Positions 1 to 9,090 are shown, numbered from the stretch's first letter. The stretch: DNA of 64,000 bases from Tolypothrix tenuis PCC 7101 (GCF_002368295.1 NZ_AP018248.1:7899326-7963325); one strand, 5' to 3'. The notes: generated by a model from the letters alone, not told the origin. Translations and numbers: made by a program.

Positions 1-775
1 ACAAAACGAATGCTAAACCTTCAGTTAACAGGTTTAGCACTGCATTGGGTAAAGTAACCCCGCATTCTTCAAACTGTTCTGTGATGTACTCTAATAAGTT
101 TGGTTGTTCCCTCGCCTCTGCAAAGTCTTTGAGATGAATAAAAATCGGGACGCGATCGCCTCTATACTCGCCTAAGTTACACTGAATAGCCAGCCACTTT
201 AAAAATATCGTTTTCCCGCTTCCCGGTTTACCCAAAATCATCAATTTATCGTGGCTTTCTACGGCTTCTAAGGCTGGTCGGCGGGGTTGTTGTAAACTAC
301 CTAAGTTAAAGCAGTTAAACTTCCCAGGCTCAAAATTTCGCGATATCTCCGCAATATTCAGCCGCTTTCGTCCACTCACTCGTTCCCAAATCTTGACTTC
401 AGTGTAGATAGTATCCAACCTTCTTGGCTGTTCCATATCTAGCACCCGCATCACCCCACAACGCCTTTGAATACTGTCGTGGACTTTTTCGCGGACAATC
501 TGCACCAAACTTTGCATTTGACTAACGCTGGCTGGCTGTTCCACCTCCGGGAAGGATGAGGAGATGATAATGTCTTCCCAATTGAGGTTAAGCTTTTCGC
601 AAATTGTCACGAAGATATAGCGATCGACTGGTTTACCTTGAAAAAACTTGGTGACTGGCTGGCGACTAATTCCCAGTTCTCCCGCTAACCCTTGCTGCGT
701 CAAGGAATTACGGATTAGCGCAGCTTCGGCCTTACTAATTCCCTTAGCCGATGCTTGGAGCGATCGCCTAGTCAT
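1..775 (-). CDS. HTH-NACHT domain NTPase, 3' end beyond window
   Basis: This frame is open from an ATG at 775 to the window edge, giving about 258 residues of a longer protein. Residues about 15-60 look like an XRE-type helix-turn-helix (LAGELGISRQPVTKFF). After a linker comes a Walker A motif (GKPGSGKT) followed by the hydrophobic and charged pattern of NACHT/STAND NTPases. NACHT proteins are NTP-driven switches, and many bacterial ones act in phage defence or regulation; that role here is inference. The gene is divergent from the toxin-antitoxin pair, and the shared upstream region carries repeated TCATACAT motifs that its own HTH might bind. The C-terminal effector or sensor domain lies outside the window. 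Confidence 0.75.
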   Translation of the reverse strand, partial: MTRRSLQASAKGISKAEAALIRNSLTQQGLAGELGISRQPVTKFFQGKPVDRYIFVTICEKLNLNWEDIIISSSFPEVEQPASVSQMQSLVQIVREKVHDSIQRRCGVMRVLDMEQPRRLDTIYTEVKIWERVSGRKRLNIAEISRNFEPGKFNCFNLGSLQQPRRPALEAVESHDKLMILGKPGSGKTIFLKWLAIQCNLGEYRGDRVPIFIHLKDFAEAREQPNLLEYITEQFEECGVTLPNAVLNLLTEGLAFVL

Positions 776-790
776 TACCCCTATCTCAAA

Positions 791-890
791 TGATTTTGTT
801 AATTATATTACTACTTTTAAGTAAAATCATACATAACTCACTCAAAAGTCATACATAAATCATGCTCAAGAATGATTGTAAATCATACAT
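791..890. promoter_or_regulatory. Phased direct repeats between the NACHT and antitoxin genes
   Basis: TCATACAT occurs at 827-834, 849-856 and 883-890, with a related TCATGCT at 860. The spacings of 22, 11 and 23 bases are close to whole helical turns. An inverted pair ATGATTTT/AAAATCAT also spans 790-830. The arrangement looks like a multi-site operator in the divergent promoter region. Both flanking genes encode HTH-like proteins, so either could be the regulator; this is inferred. Confidence 0.4.
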
Positions 891-977
891 GAGAGTGCGA
901 ATCTAGAGATCTAGGTATTTGACATCTCTTACATAAAGAAGTGAATATTATGTTATGTGGTCGGCGAAGGAGGGATT

Positions 978-1592
978 ATGAGCGGCATTAACGTCACGAT
1001 TGACGCTCCTACCGGAAAATATGTGAAACAAGCACTAGAGCTAATCGCTAGAGAATTTCAGGATTATCTCAATTCCTTACAACCTGAGGAAATAAAATGT
1101 TTAGCTGAACGTTTAACGCCTACTAATATCAAGCCAAAGTATTCTCAAGCTGAAATCAACTTTGCTGCCAAGCTTGGTGCCGATCAAATCAGCGATGAGG
1201 AGCATAGTAAATTAGAACTGGCTGCTCTGACGAGAAATTTTAAATGGAGACAAGAACTACTTAAATCTTCATTAACGGCTCCACAAGTAGCCGATTTGTT
1301 GAACACGACCCGTCAGACACCACACGATCGCTTAAAAAAGAATAGCCTAATTGCCGTTCAAGATAACGGAGTTTGGAAATTTCCCACCTGGCAATTCGAT
1401 CCGGAGGGGCCAGATGGAGTAACCGCTGGGCTACCTGATGTTTTAAAGGCTCTCAATGTTCCTGCTTTATCAAAAATTAGTTGGCTAACTAAACCCAACA
1501 GTGCTTTAAATGGGCTAACCCCCATCGAAGCTTTGAAGTTTGGGCAGATAGACGATGTAATTGCTGCTGCTAGGACTGTCGGAGTTTTATAG
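978..1592 (+). CDS. ParS/MbcA-type (DUF2384) antitoxin, about 204 aa
   Basis: The ATG at 978 is chosen over the GTG at 957 because AAGGAGGG lies at 967-974, just in front of it. The middle of the protein holds an HTH-like stretch (LTAPQVADLLNTTRQTPHD). The last 45 residues match the toxin-binding domain of Xre/ParS/MbcA antitoxins: a WLT.PNSALNG..P.EAL pattern ending in AAARTVGVL. Proteins of this family neutralise RES-domain NAD+-degrading toxins and repress their own operon. A RES toxin gene follows on the same strand, but about 530 bases downstream instead of directly adjacent. Confidence 0.75.
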   Translation: MSGINVTIDAPTGKYVKQALELIAREFQDYLNSLQPEEIKCLAERLTPTNIKPKYSQAEINFAAKLGADQISDEEHSKLELAALTRNFKWRQELLKSSLTAPQVADLLNTTRQTPHDRLKKNSLIAVQDNGVWKFPTWQFDPEGPDGVTAGLPDVLKALNVPALSKISWLTKPNSALNGLTPIEALKFGQIDDVIAAARTVGVL

Positions 1593-2119
1593 TCATCTTG
1601 CAATCAAAAAATGAGCATCAGAATCAACGCGGAGCAGTTGAGACGCTTTGACGTGGAGAATGAAAATTCCCCGCGTCTTTGCTATCTCTACCTCCGCGTC
1701 TGCTTTCTGTGCCTTTAAGTATAAATCTTGCCTAAAAATCATCTGAGTGGCTGACAAAAGTTACAGAGACTACACTTGAATAGATAAAAATGTCCGGAAA
1801 TACGTAGCCGACTTTTGAATTTTTGTGTAGATGTAGTTTTAATGTACTAGTTTACAAAGGCAGTCAAAATCTGCAACTTCAATTGAAGGCTATTAGCGCA
1901 GTGTCTCCGACAGGAGAAGCATAAAGCATAAAAGATGAAGTAAACCCTAGAAATAAATATGAGGCAACTCAGAACGGCGGTAGGTTTGCTTTGATTTTCT
2001 TAATGGATAAATCCCAGCGAATCAGAGCAAACTTTTATTGTTGTTTCATCTTTCATCCTTTATACTTCTGCGGTCAAGTATTCCCATTTTGTCAGTTAAC
2101 CAGATGAGGAGTAATCAAG
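1593..2119. other. Gap between antitoxin and toxin genes
   Basis: These 527 bases hold no credible gene. They contain the inverted-repeat element described at 1916-2068 and a common cyanobacterial repeat around 1900-1917 (GTCTCCGACAGGAGA). Antitoxin and toxin genes of this type normally abut, so the gap suggests later insertion. Confidence 0.5.
1916..2068. repeat. MITE-like nested inverted repeat
   Basis: The outer arms 1916-1939 and 2045-2068 match over 24 bases with three mismatches. The inner arms 1984-1996 and 2020-2032 match over 13 bases with one mismatch. The element has no coding capacity. It resembles the small non-autonomous repeats that are scattered in Nostocales genomes. No clear target duplication was found. 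Confidence 0.5.
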
Positions 2120-2782
2120 GTGGTCAAACTCATTGTCCCGCCACCTCGCTTTGGCAGGCCAAAACCAAAATTTCATATTTTAAAAAAGGGCACGGAATTT
2201 TTTCGGATTTTTCGCACAGACTTTGGCACGACTGCGCTGACTTTTCGGGAGTGGGGGCCACTTTTTCGCTTCGATCATCATCGCGGCAATTTTCCCAGTT
2301 TTTCCTACGAGCCATTGGATTACCAAGCAGCCAATGACCAGGAACGCGGTATATACTACATTGCGCCAAAACTTTCGAGTTGTCTAGTAGAAGTTTTTGG
2401 TGATATTGGTTGTATTGAAATCACTGACCAGTTGATTGCGATTGTTACTGCTACGAGGGATTTAAAATTACTCGATTTGCGCGGAAACGGAGCCATGCGT
2501 GCTGGTGCAAATGAAGCGACTCTCGCCAAGACAGAAAAGCGTGGTCTTAGCCAAGCTTGGTCACGTTATTTTTATGAGCAGCCAGAAATTTACTCCCAAA
2601 TTCACGGGTTAATTTATTGCAATGCTCATAACAATGAAGATGCGATCGCTATTTATGAGCGTGCACAACATTTCTTCAGTTGTAGCCCAGACAATGTATT
2701 GCCGCTAAAACATGAGTTATTACGCGGGCCAATATTAAAAGCGGCAGATGAGAATAATTTAGAAGTAATTCCCTATTGGTAA
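2120..2782 (+). CDS. RES-domain toxin (NAD+-targeting family), 220 aa
   Basis: The GTG start at 2120 has GAGGAG at 2106-2111. The protein has the RES-family layout: an early Arg in FFRIFR, the pattern G.YY.A..L..CL.EVFGD with the conserved Glu, and a later Ser in the SQAWSRYFYE segment. The family's name comes from these Arg, Glu and Ser residues. Characterised members deplete NAD+ by phosphorolysis or hydrolysis, and a ParS/MbcA-type antitoxin inhibits them. The upstream gene at 978-1592 encodes such an antitoxin. Length is normal and nothing appears broken, so the pair may be functional despite the wide spacing. Confidence 0.8.
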   Translation: MVKLIVPPPRFGRPKPKFHILKKGTEFFRIFRTDFGTTALTFREWGPLFRFDHHRGNFPSFSYEPLDYQAANDQERGIYYIAPKLSSCLVEVFGDIGCIEITDQLIAIVTATRDLKLLDLRGNGAMRAGANEATLAKTEKRGLSQAWSRYFYEQPEIYSQIHGLIYCNAHNNEDAIAIYERAQHFFSCSPDNVLPLKHELLRGPILKAADENNLEVIPYW

Positions 2783-2810
2783 TTGGTAATTCGTAGTTCG
2801 TAATTAAGGA
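2776..2810. repeat. Heptameric short tandem repeat
   Basis: Degenerate units of TAATTGG and TAATTCG follow the RES gene, starting just before its stop codon. This is the STRR type typical of Nostocales intergenic DNA. Confidence 0.6.
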
Positions 2811-2906
2811 AGTTAGCACAAAATATCATTGGGCGAGGAAAACTTGCCCTTTACGAAAATTTATATGTCGCTATGATTAACTGAATGCTTACCCATGACA
2901 AAGCGC

Positions 2907-2942
2907 AAAGTCTGAGCGGAGGTTTCCTCCGCTCAGAACTTT
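2907..2942. terminator. Strong hairpin, possible terminator
   Basis: Arms CTGAGCGGAGG (2912-2922) and CCTCCGCTCAG (2926-2936) form an 11-bp stem with a TTT loop. AAAGT/ACTTT extends it with one bulged base. No long T-run follows, so termination is uncertain. Confidence 0.5.
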
Positions 2943-3017
2943 GTAAGAGAGGACAAATGACAAATAACAAATGACACCCCTTGCTAATTATGTTTAATTG
3001 CACTGCCCTATAAAAAT

Positions 3018-3935
3018 ATGAATAGCAAATCAGATAAAGAGCCTAGTAACAACCAGATTTCTCGGGAAGCCGTAGATTGGCTGCTAAAGCGAATTATTCA
3101 CGTCCCGAAAAACTGGTTAATTATTAGTAGTATTTTTATTCTTCTCAGCACCTTTCAAGTTAATGGTGGTGAAAAATTAACCTTTAAATTTCAAGTTACA
3201 AATACAACAGCTATTTTTTTAGCTCTAACTTGGCTACCTTCTATCCTCAAAATATTTGCATTAACTGGCGGAGCGGTAAAGACACCTGCGGGTGAAATTA
3301 CAGGCTCCAGTATGATGCCAATGTTACAGTCATTAACGGGAGATACCTTAGGCTATTTGATTGAGCAGACCAAGCTAGCAGAAGATGTCGCACCACCTCA
3401 ACAGCAGCTAGAAATGCGGCAAATACGCCATGAATGGCAGAAAGCCTATGCCTCAACTGTTCCTGTATCGGAAGCCAGGCAACAAATCGAGCGTTTAAGT
3501 CAACGTTATAAGGAACTCAGAAGTTCCCTACCATCGGGAGCAAAACGCACATTTGAAATGGAGTCGATTGCTGGACGAATGCGGGCGCTGGCTCCGGAGG
3601 TGAATTTTTCTGCCGCAGAAGTAAATAATTTACTCAAATCTAACGACCAAGGTAAGCGCTTGCTAGGACTTTCAATCGCGGAATGGAGTGGAGATGCAAA
3701 TTATTTTTATGCAGTGCTGAGTATTATTAATAGCTCAGAAACAGCCTTTGAGCAGACTTGTGCATTGCGTGCAGTAGAAAAGATGGTATCCCATCTCAAC
3801 GAACAACAGGAACAAGACTTGCTGTCAGCGCTGATACATCAACGCAATTTCAATGAAGCCGAAAAGTGCTGGATTAGGCCTAACTCTAATCGCTGGGCAT
3901 TGAGCGATCGCATCTTATCTCTGTTAGAAAAATAG
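3018..3935 (+). CDS. Membrane-anchored hypothetical protein, 305 aa
   Basis: I do not recognise the family. Two hydrophobic segments lie near residues 32-48 (NWLIISSIFILLSTFQ) and 64-80 (TAIFLALTWLPSILKIF). They are followed by a long soluble part rich in helices. Residues about 190-305 look like an alpha-helical domain, perhaps HEAT- or effector-associated-like. No catalytic motif is visible. The start has no clear Shine-Dalgarno sequence. The gene stands alone, bounded by hairpins on both sides. Confidence 0.6.
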   Translation: MNSKSDKEPSNNQISREAVDWLLKRIIHVPKNWLIISSIFILLSTFQVNGGEKLTFKFQVTNTTAIFLALTWLPSILKIFALTGGAVKTPAGEITGSSMMPMLQSLTGDTLGYLIEQTKLAEDVAPPQQQLEMRQIRHEWQKAYASTVPVSEARQQIERLSQRYKELRSSLPSGAKRTFEMESIAGRMRALAPEVNFSAAEVNNLLKSNDQGKRLLGLSIAEWSGDANYFYAVLSIINSSETAFEQTCALRAVEKMVSHLNEQQEQDLLSALIHQRNFNEAEKCWIRPNSNRWALSDRILSLLEK

Positions 3936-3960
3936 GTATATTAGAATATCTTCCCTCTTC

Positions 3961-4013
3961 AACAAGGGAACAGAAACTAGGGAACAGGATTTCCTATTTT
4001 CTGTTCCCTTGTT
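3961..4013. terminator. Long hairpin after the membrane protein gene
   Basis: A 16-bp perfect stem is formed by 3961-3976 and 3998-4013 (AACAAGGGAACAGAAA and its complement). It lies 25 bases after the stop codon at 3935. It could serve as a terminator or be a repeated palindrome. Confidence 0.5.
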
Positions 4014-4214
4014 AATATATGCTCAAATTCAGGTGGAATTCTCCCTAGATATACCTTTGAAAGATTGTCTAGTTTCTCGTTTGAGGCTATGAATATCTAC
4101 CAACAGTCAAAGCCTCGTTGACTTTAACGACAAAATTTGCTTTTCGTCTAGAGCGCAGATCGTTTAAGCTAGCTGAAAGATTCTTTGGATTTATGGGTAA
4201 AAGGCGGTAAGAGT

Positions 4215-5096
4215 GTGCGTAAAAATTTTGGATTAATGTCTCTTCTGGTAGTCTGTAGTTTGTGGGGTATGCCAAAAGCAGCGCAAGCACAGGCTCTACT
4301 ACCTCATACACTGCAATTAGATGCCAGCAAATTAGAAAAACAAGGTTTGAGCTTGGCACAAGAAGCTGCACAACTGAGTCAGTTTCAACAGTTTGAGTTA
4401 GCTTTGCCACGTGCTCGTTTGGCTAGTCAACTAGCTCCAAAAAATGATAAAGTTTGGTTTCTATTAGGTGGATTGCATCTGCAAAATAAAGAGTTTGACG
4501 CGGCACTCGCAGCCTTGAAAAAGGCCCAAACTCTCAATCCCAAAAATGCCGACGTTTTATTTGCAATGGGTTCGGCTAATTTTCAGCAGAAAAAATATCA
4601 GTTAGCTGTTGCTAATTACCAAGCTGGTTTGAAGTTAAAACCTCAAGATGCAGACGCTTTGTTTGATTTGGGGAATGCTTATTACATGATGGGTCGCTTA
4701 CCAGATGCGATCGCCCAATATAATAAAGCCGTCTCCTACGATCAAAAATTCTGGCCAGCAATTAACAATACTGGCTTAATTCAATACGAACAGGGTGATA
4801 CCCAAAATGCCATTAAACAATGGCAAAGGGCTGTATCTTTAGATAAACAAGCCGCAGAACCTTTACTAGCGCTAGCAGTCGCCCTATATACTAAAGGCGA
4901 TCGCCAACAAGGGTTAGCAATGGGAGAAGCTGCACTCCGCATTGACCAACGTTATGGTGATTTGGATTTCCTCAAGCAAAATCTTTGGGGTGAACGTCTA
5001 CTATCAGATACCAAAAAGTTTCTCGAATTACCGAGGATTCAAGCAGCCCTCCAGCAGAGGGAAAGCCCATTAAACTCTACCCAAGAACCTCAATAG
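4215..5096 (+). CDS. Exported tetratricopeptide-repeat protein, about 293 aa
   Basis: From the GTG at 4215 the protein begins MRKNF and has a signal peptide (hydrophobic LMSLLVVCSLWG, then AQA cleavage-like residues). An upstream TTG at 4185 would add ten residues in front of that signal and is less likely. The mature part holds at least five TPR units in tandem (for example LFDLGNAYYMMGRLPDAIAQY). Such proteins scaffold complexes in the periplasm or at the membrane. No partner is evident from neighbours. The divergent response regulator downstream is probably unrelated. Confidence 0.75.
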   Translation: MRKNFGLMSLLVVCSLWGMPKAAQAQALLPHTLQLDASKLEKQGLSLAQEAAQLSQFQQFELALPRARLASQLAPKNDKVWFLLGGLHLQNKEFDAALAALKKAQTLNPKNADVLFAMGSANFQQKKYQLAVANYQAGLKLKPQDADALFDLGNAYYMMGRLPDAIAQYNKAVSYDQKFWPAINNTGLIQYEQGDTQNAIKQWQRAVSLDKQAAEPLLALAVALYTKGDRQQGLAMGEAALRIDQRYGDLDFLKQNLWGERLLSDTKKFLELPRIQAALQQRESPLNSTQEPQ

Positions 5097-5323
5097 AAAA
5101 TGACTAATTGGCAATTGGTAATTGGAGCCGCTTTTACCCATTACCTCTTACCTCTTGCCTAAAGCCGCCATTTCATAGTACATATATACTGGTTGATAGC
5201 AAGTAGTGCATTCCTGAAAAAAGTCACCAATTCTCGAATACTAGTACACCCGTTGCGGGTATAAATTATAAAAAACAGTTCAACAGGCTCAAATCAGAGT
5301 CTTTTGACTGCCGCGTAGTAGTG

Positions 5324-5722
5324 CTAGTCTTTGGGTAGAAGTGCCAGGATCTGATCAACAAAAAGTTGATGGTCAACAACAGGCTTAGAAATGTAGCCAT
5401 CAGCGCCACTTTGTTTCAAAAAGTTCTCGCGATCGCCTTCCATAGCGTGAGCAGTTACCAGAATCACAGGTAAATTTGCTGTTTGCGGATCGGATTTCAA
5501 CATTTGTGTAATTTTGATACCGTCAACAGATTTGCCCTGGTAAACACTCCGAGACAAAGAAACATCCATTAAAATCAGGTCTGCATCTCCAGATTGGGCA
5601 ATTTTTATTACCTCTTCCACATTTTCTGTATGCTTAACATCTAAGCCCCCGCGCTTGGTCAAAATTTTGGAAAAAACGCGAGCATTAATGAGATCGTCTT
5701 CTACAATCAAAACAGTTTTCAT
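5324..5722 (-). CDS. Receiver-only response regulator (CheY-like), 132 aa
   Basis: This is a single receiver domain. The acidic pair is in VEDD (residues 8-9), the phospho-acceptor Asp in LILMDVSLS (about residue 53), the Thr in LVTAHAM and the Lys in SKP. There is no output domain, so it works through protein contacts, as in phosphorelays or motility control. It is transcribed away from the GyrA-type gene and shares the 226-base region between them. No cognate kinase is adjacent. Confidence 0.85.
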   Translation of the reverse strand: MKTVLIVEDDLINARVFSKILTKRGGLDVKHTENVEEVIKIAQSGDADLILMDVSLSRSVYQGKSVDGIKITQMLKSDPQTANLPVILVTAHAMEGDRENFLKQSGADGYISKPVVDHQLFVDQILALLPKD

Positions 5723-5948
5723 GAGAACTTAACTTATAGGAATTTGGGGGATGAACATCTGGAAAAACAGTTGTCTGCCTCCTTTTTAATCTTCAGTGTG
5801 TATCCCCGTCATCAAGGATAATACTACTGCTTCTTATCATTTGACTAACAATATTTGGTTAGAAATTGCTTTTCATCCGTTATGCTGTGGTTGTTGCAGC
5901 GTTAGTTTCCAGCGACTTTTGTGTAATTAAATTTCAGGGAAAAAGCTC

Positions 5949-8468
5949 ATGGCAAAACAGTTAAACCTTCTCTCCACGGGACAGGTAATCACAACAGCCC
6001 TGCACACAGAGATGCAACGGTCTTACCTCGAATATGCCATGAGCGTAATTGTCGGGAGAGCGTTGCCAGATGTGCGTGATGGCTTAAAGCCAGTACATCG
6101 CCGGATTTTGTATGCAATGCACGAACTAGGTTTGACACCAGATAGACCATATCGGAAATGTGCCCGTGTGGTGGGGGATGTGCTTGGTAAATACCATCCC
6201 CACGGTGACCAATCAGTTTATGATGCCTTAGTTAGGTTAGTGCAGGATTTTTCCAGCCGCTATCCCTTACTAGCAGGACATGGTAACTTTGGCAGCGTTG
6301 ACAATGACCCACCAGCCGCGATGCGTTACACGGAAACCCGCCTAGCAGCCATTGGTCATGAGGGAATGCTGACGGAAATTGGCGATGAAACTGTGGAATT
6401 TATCGGCAATTTCGATAATTCTCAACAAGAACCCACAGTATTACCCGCTCAGTTACCCTTCCTATTACTTAATGGCTGCTCTGGAATTGCGGTAGGGATG
6501 GCGACGAATATTCCCCCGCACAATTTAGGGGAAGTCGTTGATGGATTAATCGCCTTAATTGATCAGCCAGATTTATCGGATGAAAAATTATTTGAGTTAA
6601 TTCCAGGGCCAGATTTTCCCACAGGTGGAGAAATTATTGGCTCAACTGGAATTCGGGAAGCTTACACTACAGGTAAGGGTGGGATTGTGTTGCGGGGTGT
6701 GGCGCAATTAGAAGAAATCGCACCCGCAAGGGGAAGCAAGCGACGGACAGCAATTATCATCACAGAACTGCCATATCAGGTAAATAAAGCCGCCTGGATT
6801 GAAAAAGTTGCAGAATTGGTGAATCAAGGGCGATTGCAAGGTATTTCGGATATTCGCGACGAAAGCGATCGCGAAGGGATGCGTGTGGTAATTGAACTCA
6901 AACGCGATATTAATCCCCAAGAAATCCTTCAGCATTTGTATCACCAAACTGCCTTACAAACTAATTTTGGGGCGATTCTCTTAGCTTTGGTAGATGGACA
7001 ACCCCGTCAATTAAGCTTGCGTCAGTTATTACTAGAATTTTTAAGTTTCCGCGAGCAGACACTCTCCCGTCGCTATAGCTACGAGTTGGGGAAAGCGGAA
7101 AATCGGCTGCATTTGGTGGAAGGTTTACTCTTAGCTTTATCTAATGTTGATACAGTAATTGAAATTTTGCGCCAAGCACCTGATGGAAGCACCGCAAAAA
7201 TTACTCTATGTAGCCAACTGAATTTAAGTGAAGTCCAAGCAGATGCAATTTTAGCTATGCCATTGCGTCGCTTAACAAGTTTAGAACACCAGAATTTACA
7301 ACAGGAATTTGAGCAACTCACACAGCAAATTAATTTATTACGCATCTTACTCAGCGATCGCAAAGAATTACTCAAAGCATTGAAAAAAGATTTGCGATCG
7401 CTCAAGCGCAAATACAGTGATCCTCGACGGACAAAACTAGTCAACCTGAGTGCTGAGGAAATTAAAAAACAAGGAGAAACTCAGACCAAAAAAGCAGGCG
7501 ATCGCGACGCGGAAAATCTTAAAGTTAGCTCGGAAATTCTCAAATCAGAAGTTGCCGCAGAAGAAGCAATTTTAGAGTTCACTCACCGGGGATATGTCCG
7601 CCGCATTGCAGTTAACGGTAAAAAACCAAAAACAGAAAATGGTCTGAATGAGAACGACTTTATTATCCAAACTCAAATAACTGATACAGATAAAGAGTTG
7701 TTGGTACTTACTAGCGGTGCGAAAGTTTACCCAGTCAGAGTAGGCGATATCCCTGCAGTGACGGGGCGTTCTCCCAAGGGTACACCACTGATTACATTGC
7801 TCTCCAATACAGCCCAAGGTACTCAAGAAGGGGTGATTAATCGCTTGTTGTTACCAGACAATGTTGAAAACACCCAGATGATTCTTCTCACAAAGCAGGG
7901 GCGAATTAAGCGCCTAGCTTTAGAAGAATTGAGCAACCTGACTCGTCGAGTCACAATTTTAAAACTGAAAGACGATGATGAACTGATATATAGCCAATTA
8001 ATTACTACAGGTAAACATCTGATTGTTGCTAGTTCCAGCGGACGGCTGTTGCGATTCGCTGTAAATGACGAACAACTGCCCATAATGGGACGTGCGGCTA
8101 TGGGATTACAAGCATTACGGATGTTAAGACAACAGCAGATGGTGGGCTGTGGTGTTGTGAGTGGACAAGAAGAGTTATTGCTAGTGACTCAAGAAGGATA
8201 TGCCAAACGCCTAACTGCTAATCAGTTAAAAGCTGCTAATCGCGGCGATTTAGGCACGCAAGCGCTGAAATTCACTAACAAAACCGACAACTTAGCCGCA
8301 ATGCTGGTGGCGATCGCCTCTGGTGAGGTAGCGTTACTCACCAATAAAGAACGAATAGTGCGACTACCTCTAGAAACCGTGCCTTTTGCTGATCGAGATA
8401 GCAAAGGCCAAAGCATTCTCCAACTCAACCGCGATGAGAAAATCATCAGTGTTGTGGAAGTGCGTTAG
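5949..8468 (+). CDS. gyrA: Type II topoisomerase subunit A (GyrA/ParC family), 839 aa
   Basis: This subunit breaks and rejoins DNA together with a GyrB/ParE partner. The catalytic Tyr is Y127 in AAMRYTETRL, in the standard winged-helix context. Residues about 500-839 form the six-bladed beta-pinwheel C-terminal domain (for example TGRSPKGTPLITLL). The place where GyrA carries QRRGGKG (near residue 555, after RGYVRR) reads NGKKPKTENG, so no canonical GyrA box is visible. The quinolone-contact Ser of E. coli GyrA (S83) aligns with Q88 in HGDQSVYD. Cyanobacteria often carry two GyrA-like proteins, and this looks like the divergent, ParC-like one. The gyrA symbol is therefore tentative. Confidence 0.85.
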   Translation: MAKQLNLLSTGQVITTALHTEMQRSYLEYAMSVIVGRALPDVRDGLKPVHRRILYAMHELGLTPDRPYRKCARVVGDVLGKYHPHGDQSVYDALVRLVQDFSSRYPLLAGHGNFGSVDNDPPAAMRYTETRLAAIGHEGMLTEIGDETVEFIGNFDNSQQEPTVLPAQLPFLLLNGCSGIAVGMATNIPPHNLGEVVDGLIALIDQPDLSDEKLFELIPGPDFPTGGEIIGSTGIREAYTTGKGGIVLRGVAQLEEIAPARGSKRRTAIIITELPYQVNKAAWIEKVAELVNQGRLQGISDIRDESDREGMRVVIELKRDINPQEILQHLYHQTALQTNFGAILLALVDGQPRQLSLRQLLLEFLSFREQTLSRRYSYELGKAENRLHLVEGLLLALSNVDTVIEILRQAPDGSTAKITLCSQLNLSEVQADAILAMPLRRLTSLEHQNLQQEFEQLTQQINLLRILLSDRKELLKALKKDLRSLKRKYSDPRRTKLVNLSAEEIKKQGETQTKKAGDRDAENLKVSSEILKSEVAAEEAILEFTHRGYVRRIAVNGKKPKTENGLNENDFIIQTQITDTDKELLVLTSGAKVYPVRVGDIPAVTGRSPKGTPLITLLSNTAQGTQEGVINRLLLPDNVENTQMILLTKQGRIKRLALEELSNLTRRVTILKLKDDDELIYSQLITTGKHLIVASSSGRLLRFAVNDEQLPIMGRAAMGLQALRMLRQQQMVGCGVVSGQEELLLVTQEGYAKRLTANQLKAANRGDLGTQALKFTNKTDNLAAMLVAIASGEVALLTNKERIVRLPLETVPFADRDSKGQSILQLNRDEKIISVVEVR

Positions 8469-8506
8469 TCAAAAAAGCAAAATATATTGTGCGATCGCAG
8501 GTAGTC

Positions 8507-8579
8507 ATACCAATTCAAAATTCAACTGGACAAGACTTTGAGTCTGTGTATCTGTCGCATTCTTTTTTCAAATTGATAT
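8507..8579. repeat. MITE family copy D (73 bp)
   Basis: It begins ATACCAATTC and ends AAATTGATAT. The inner right part CTGTCGCATTCTTTTTTCAA matches the copies at 26031-26130, 49923-49978 and 52734-52833. The left inner part differs, so this is an older or recombined copy. Confidence 0.6.
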
Positions 8580-8780
8580 CAGGACTTTATTCCTGATTTG
8601 TTCACATTTCTCACCTCTTAAATGTGAACAAATATTAATATTTCTGAGAATCAGACTAATAGTAAATTGGCAAAAAAATACGCCAGGTACTTGATAGAGA
8701 CGTGAAATATCAAGTCTTTATAGGTAGTACCTAAATTGTCATAATTTTTTGAAATTGAGCAATTTCTGAAATCCATGTAG

Positions 8781-8871
8781 AATAGTTGCAAAACTATTTC
8801 AATAAATTATCGCTTTACTTGCAGTAAAGTCATGCAAATTCAGCCTCTAACTTCAGAAGAGGCGATTTTTT
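8781..8871 (+). ncRNA. Candidate small RNA or leader with three hairpins and terminator
   Basis: Three stem-loops follow in order: AATAGTT/AACTATT (8781-8798), CTTTACT/AGTAAAG (8813-8829) and GCCTCT/AGAGGC (8843-8863). The last is followed by a run of T at 8866-8871, like an intrinsic terminator. No open frame ends here and the GyrA-type gene stops 300 bases earlier. A small RNA is one reading; a late terminator for that gene is another. Confidence 0.3.
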
Positions 8872-9041
8872 CAATTTGTCTGAGTATAATTACTCTCTCT
8901 CCTTACTAGTAGTTCAAATCTGCTCCTACCTCTAAAGATAGAGATTTTCGTCTCCAGGTATCAGTTGGTGTTTTCTGCGTCAAGTTTTAGCAATAAAACT
9001 AAAAATATATCCTTGCAATTATGAAAATCATTGTTATATTA

Positions 9042-9075
9042 GTTTACATAACCACATAAATCTTATTATAGTCTC
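9042..9075 (+). promoter_or_regulatory. Possible promoter of the HLIP gene
   Basis: A TTACAT-like -35 and a TATAGT-like -10 lie about 16-17 bases apart shortly before the ATG at 9091, which has TTGGAGT as ribosome site. HLIP genes are normally induced by strong light. The match is only moderate. Confidence 0.3.
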
Positions 9076-9090
9076 TTTGGAGTACCTACC

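Larger units (their letters stand above)
8469..9090. other. 622-base intergenic region before the HLIP gene
   Basis: No gene is visible. The region holds one shortened copy of the dispersed repeat (8507-8579), three successive hairpins ending in a T-run (8781-8870), and the promoter region of the HLIP gene. Confidence 0.6.
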
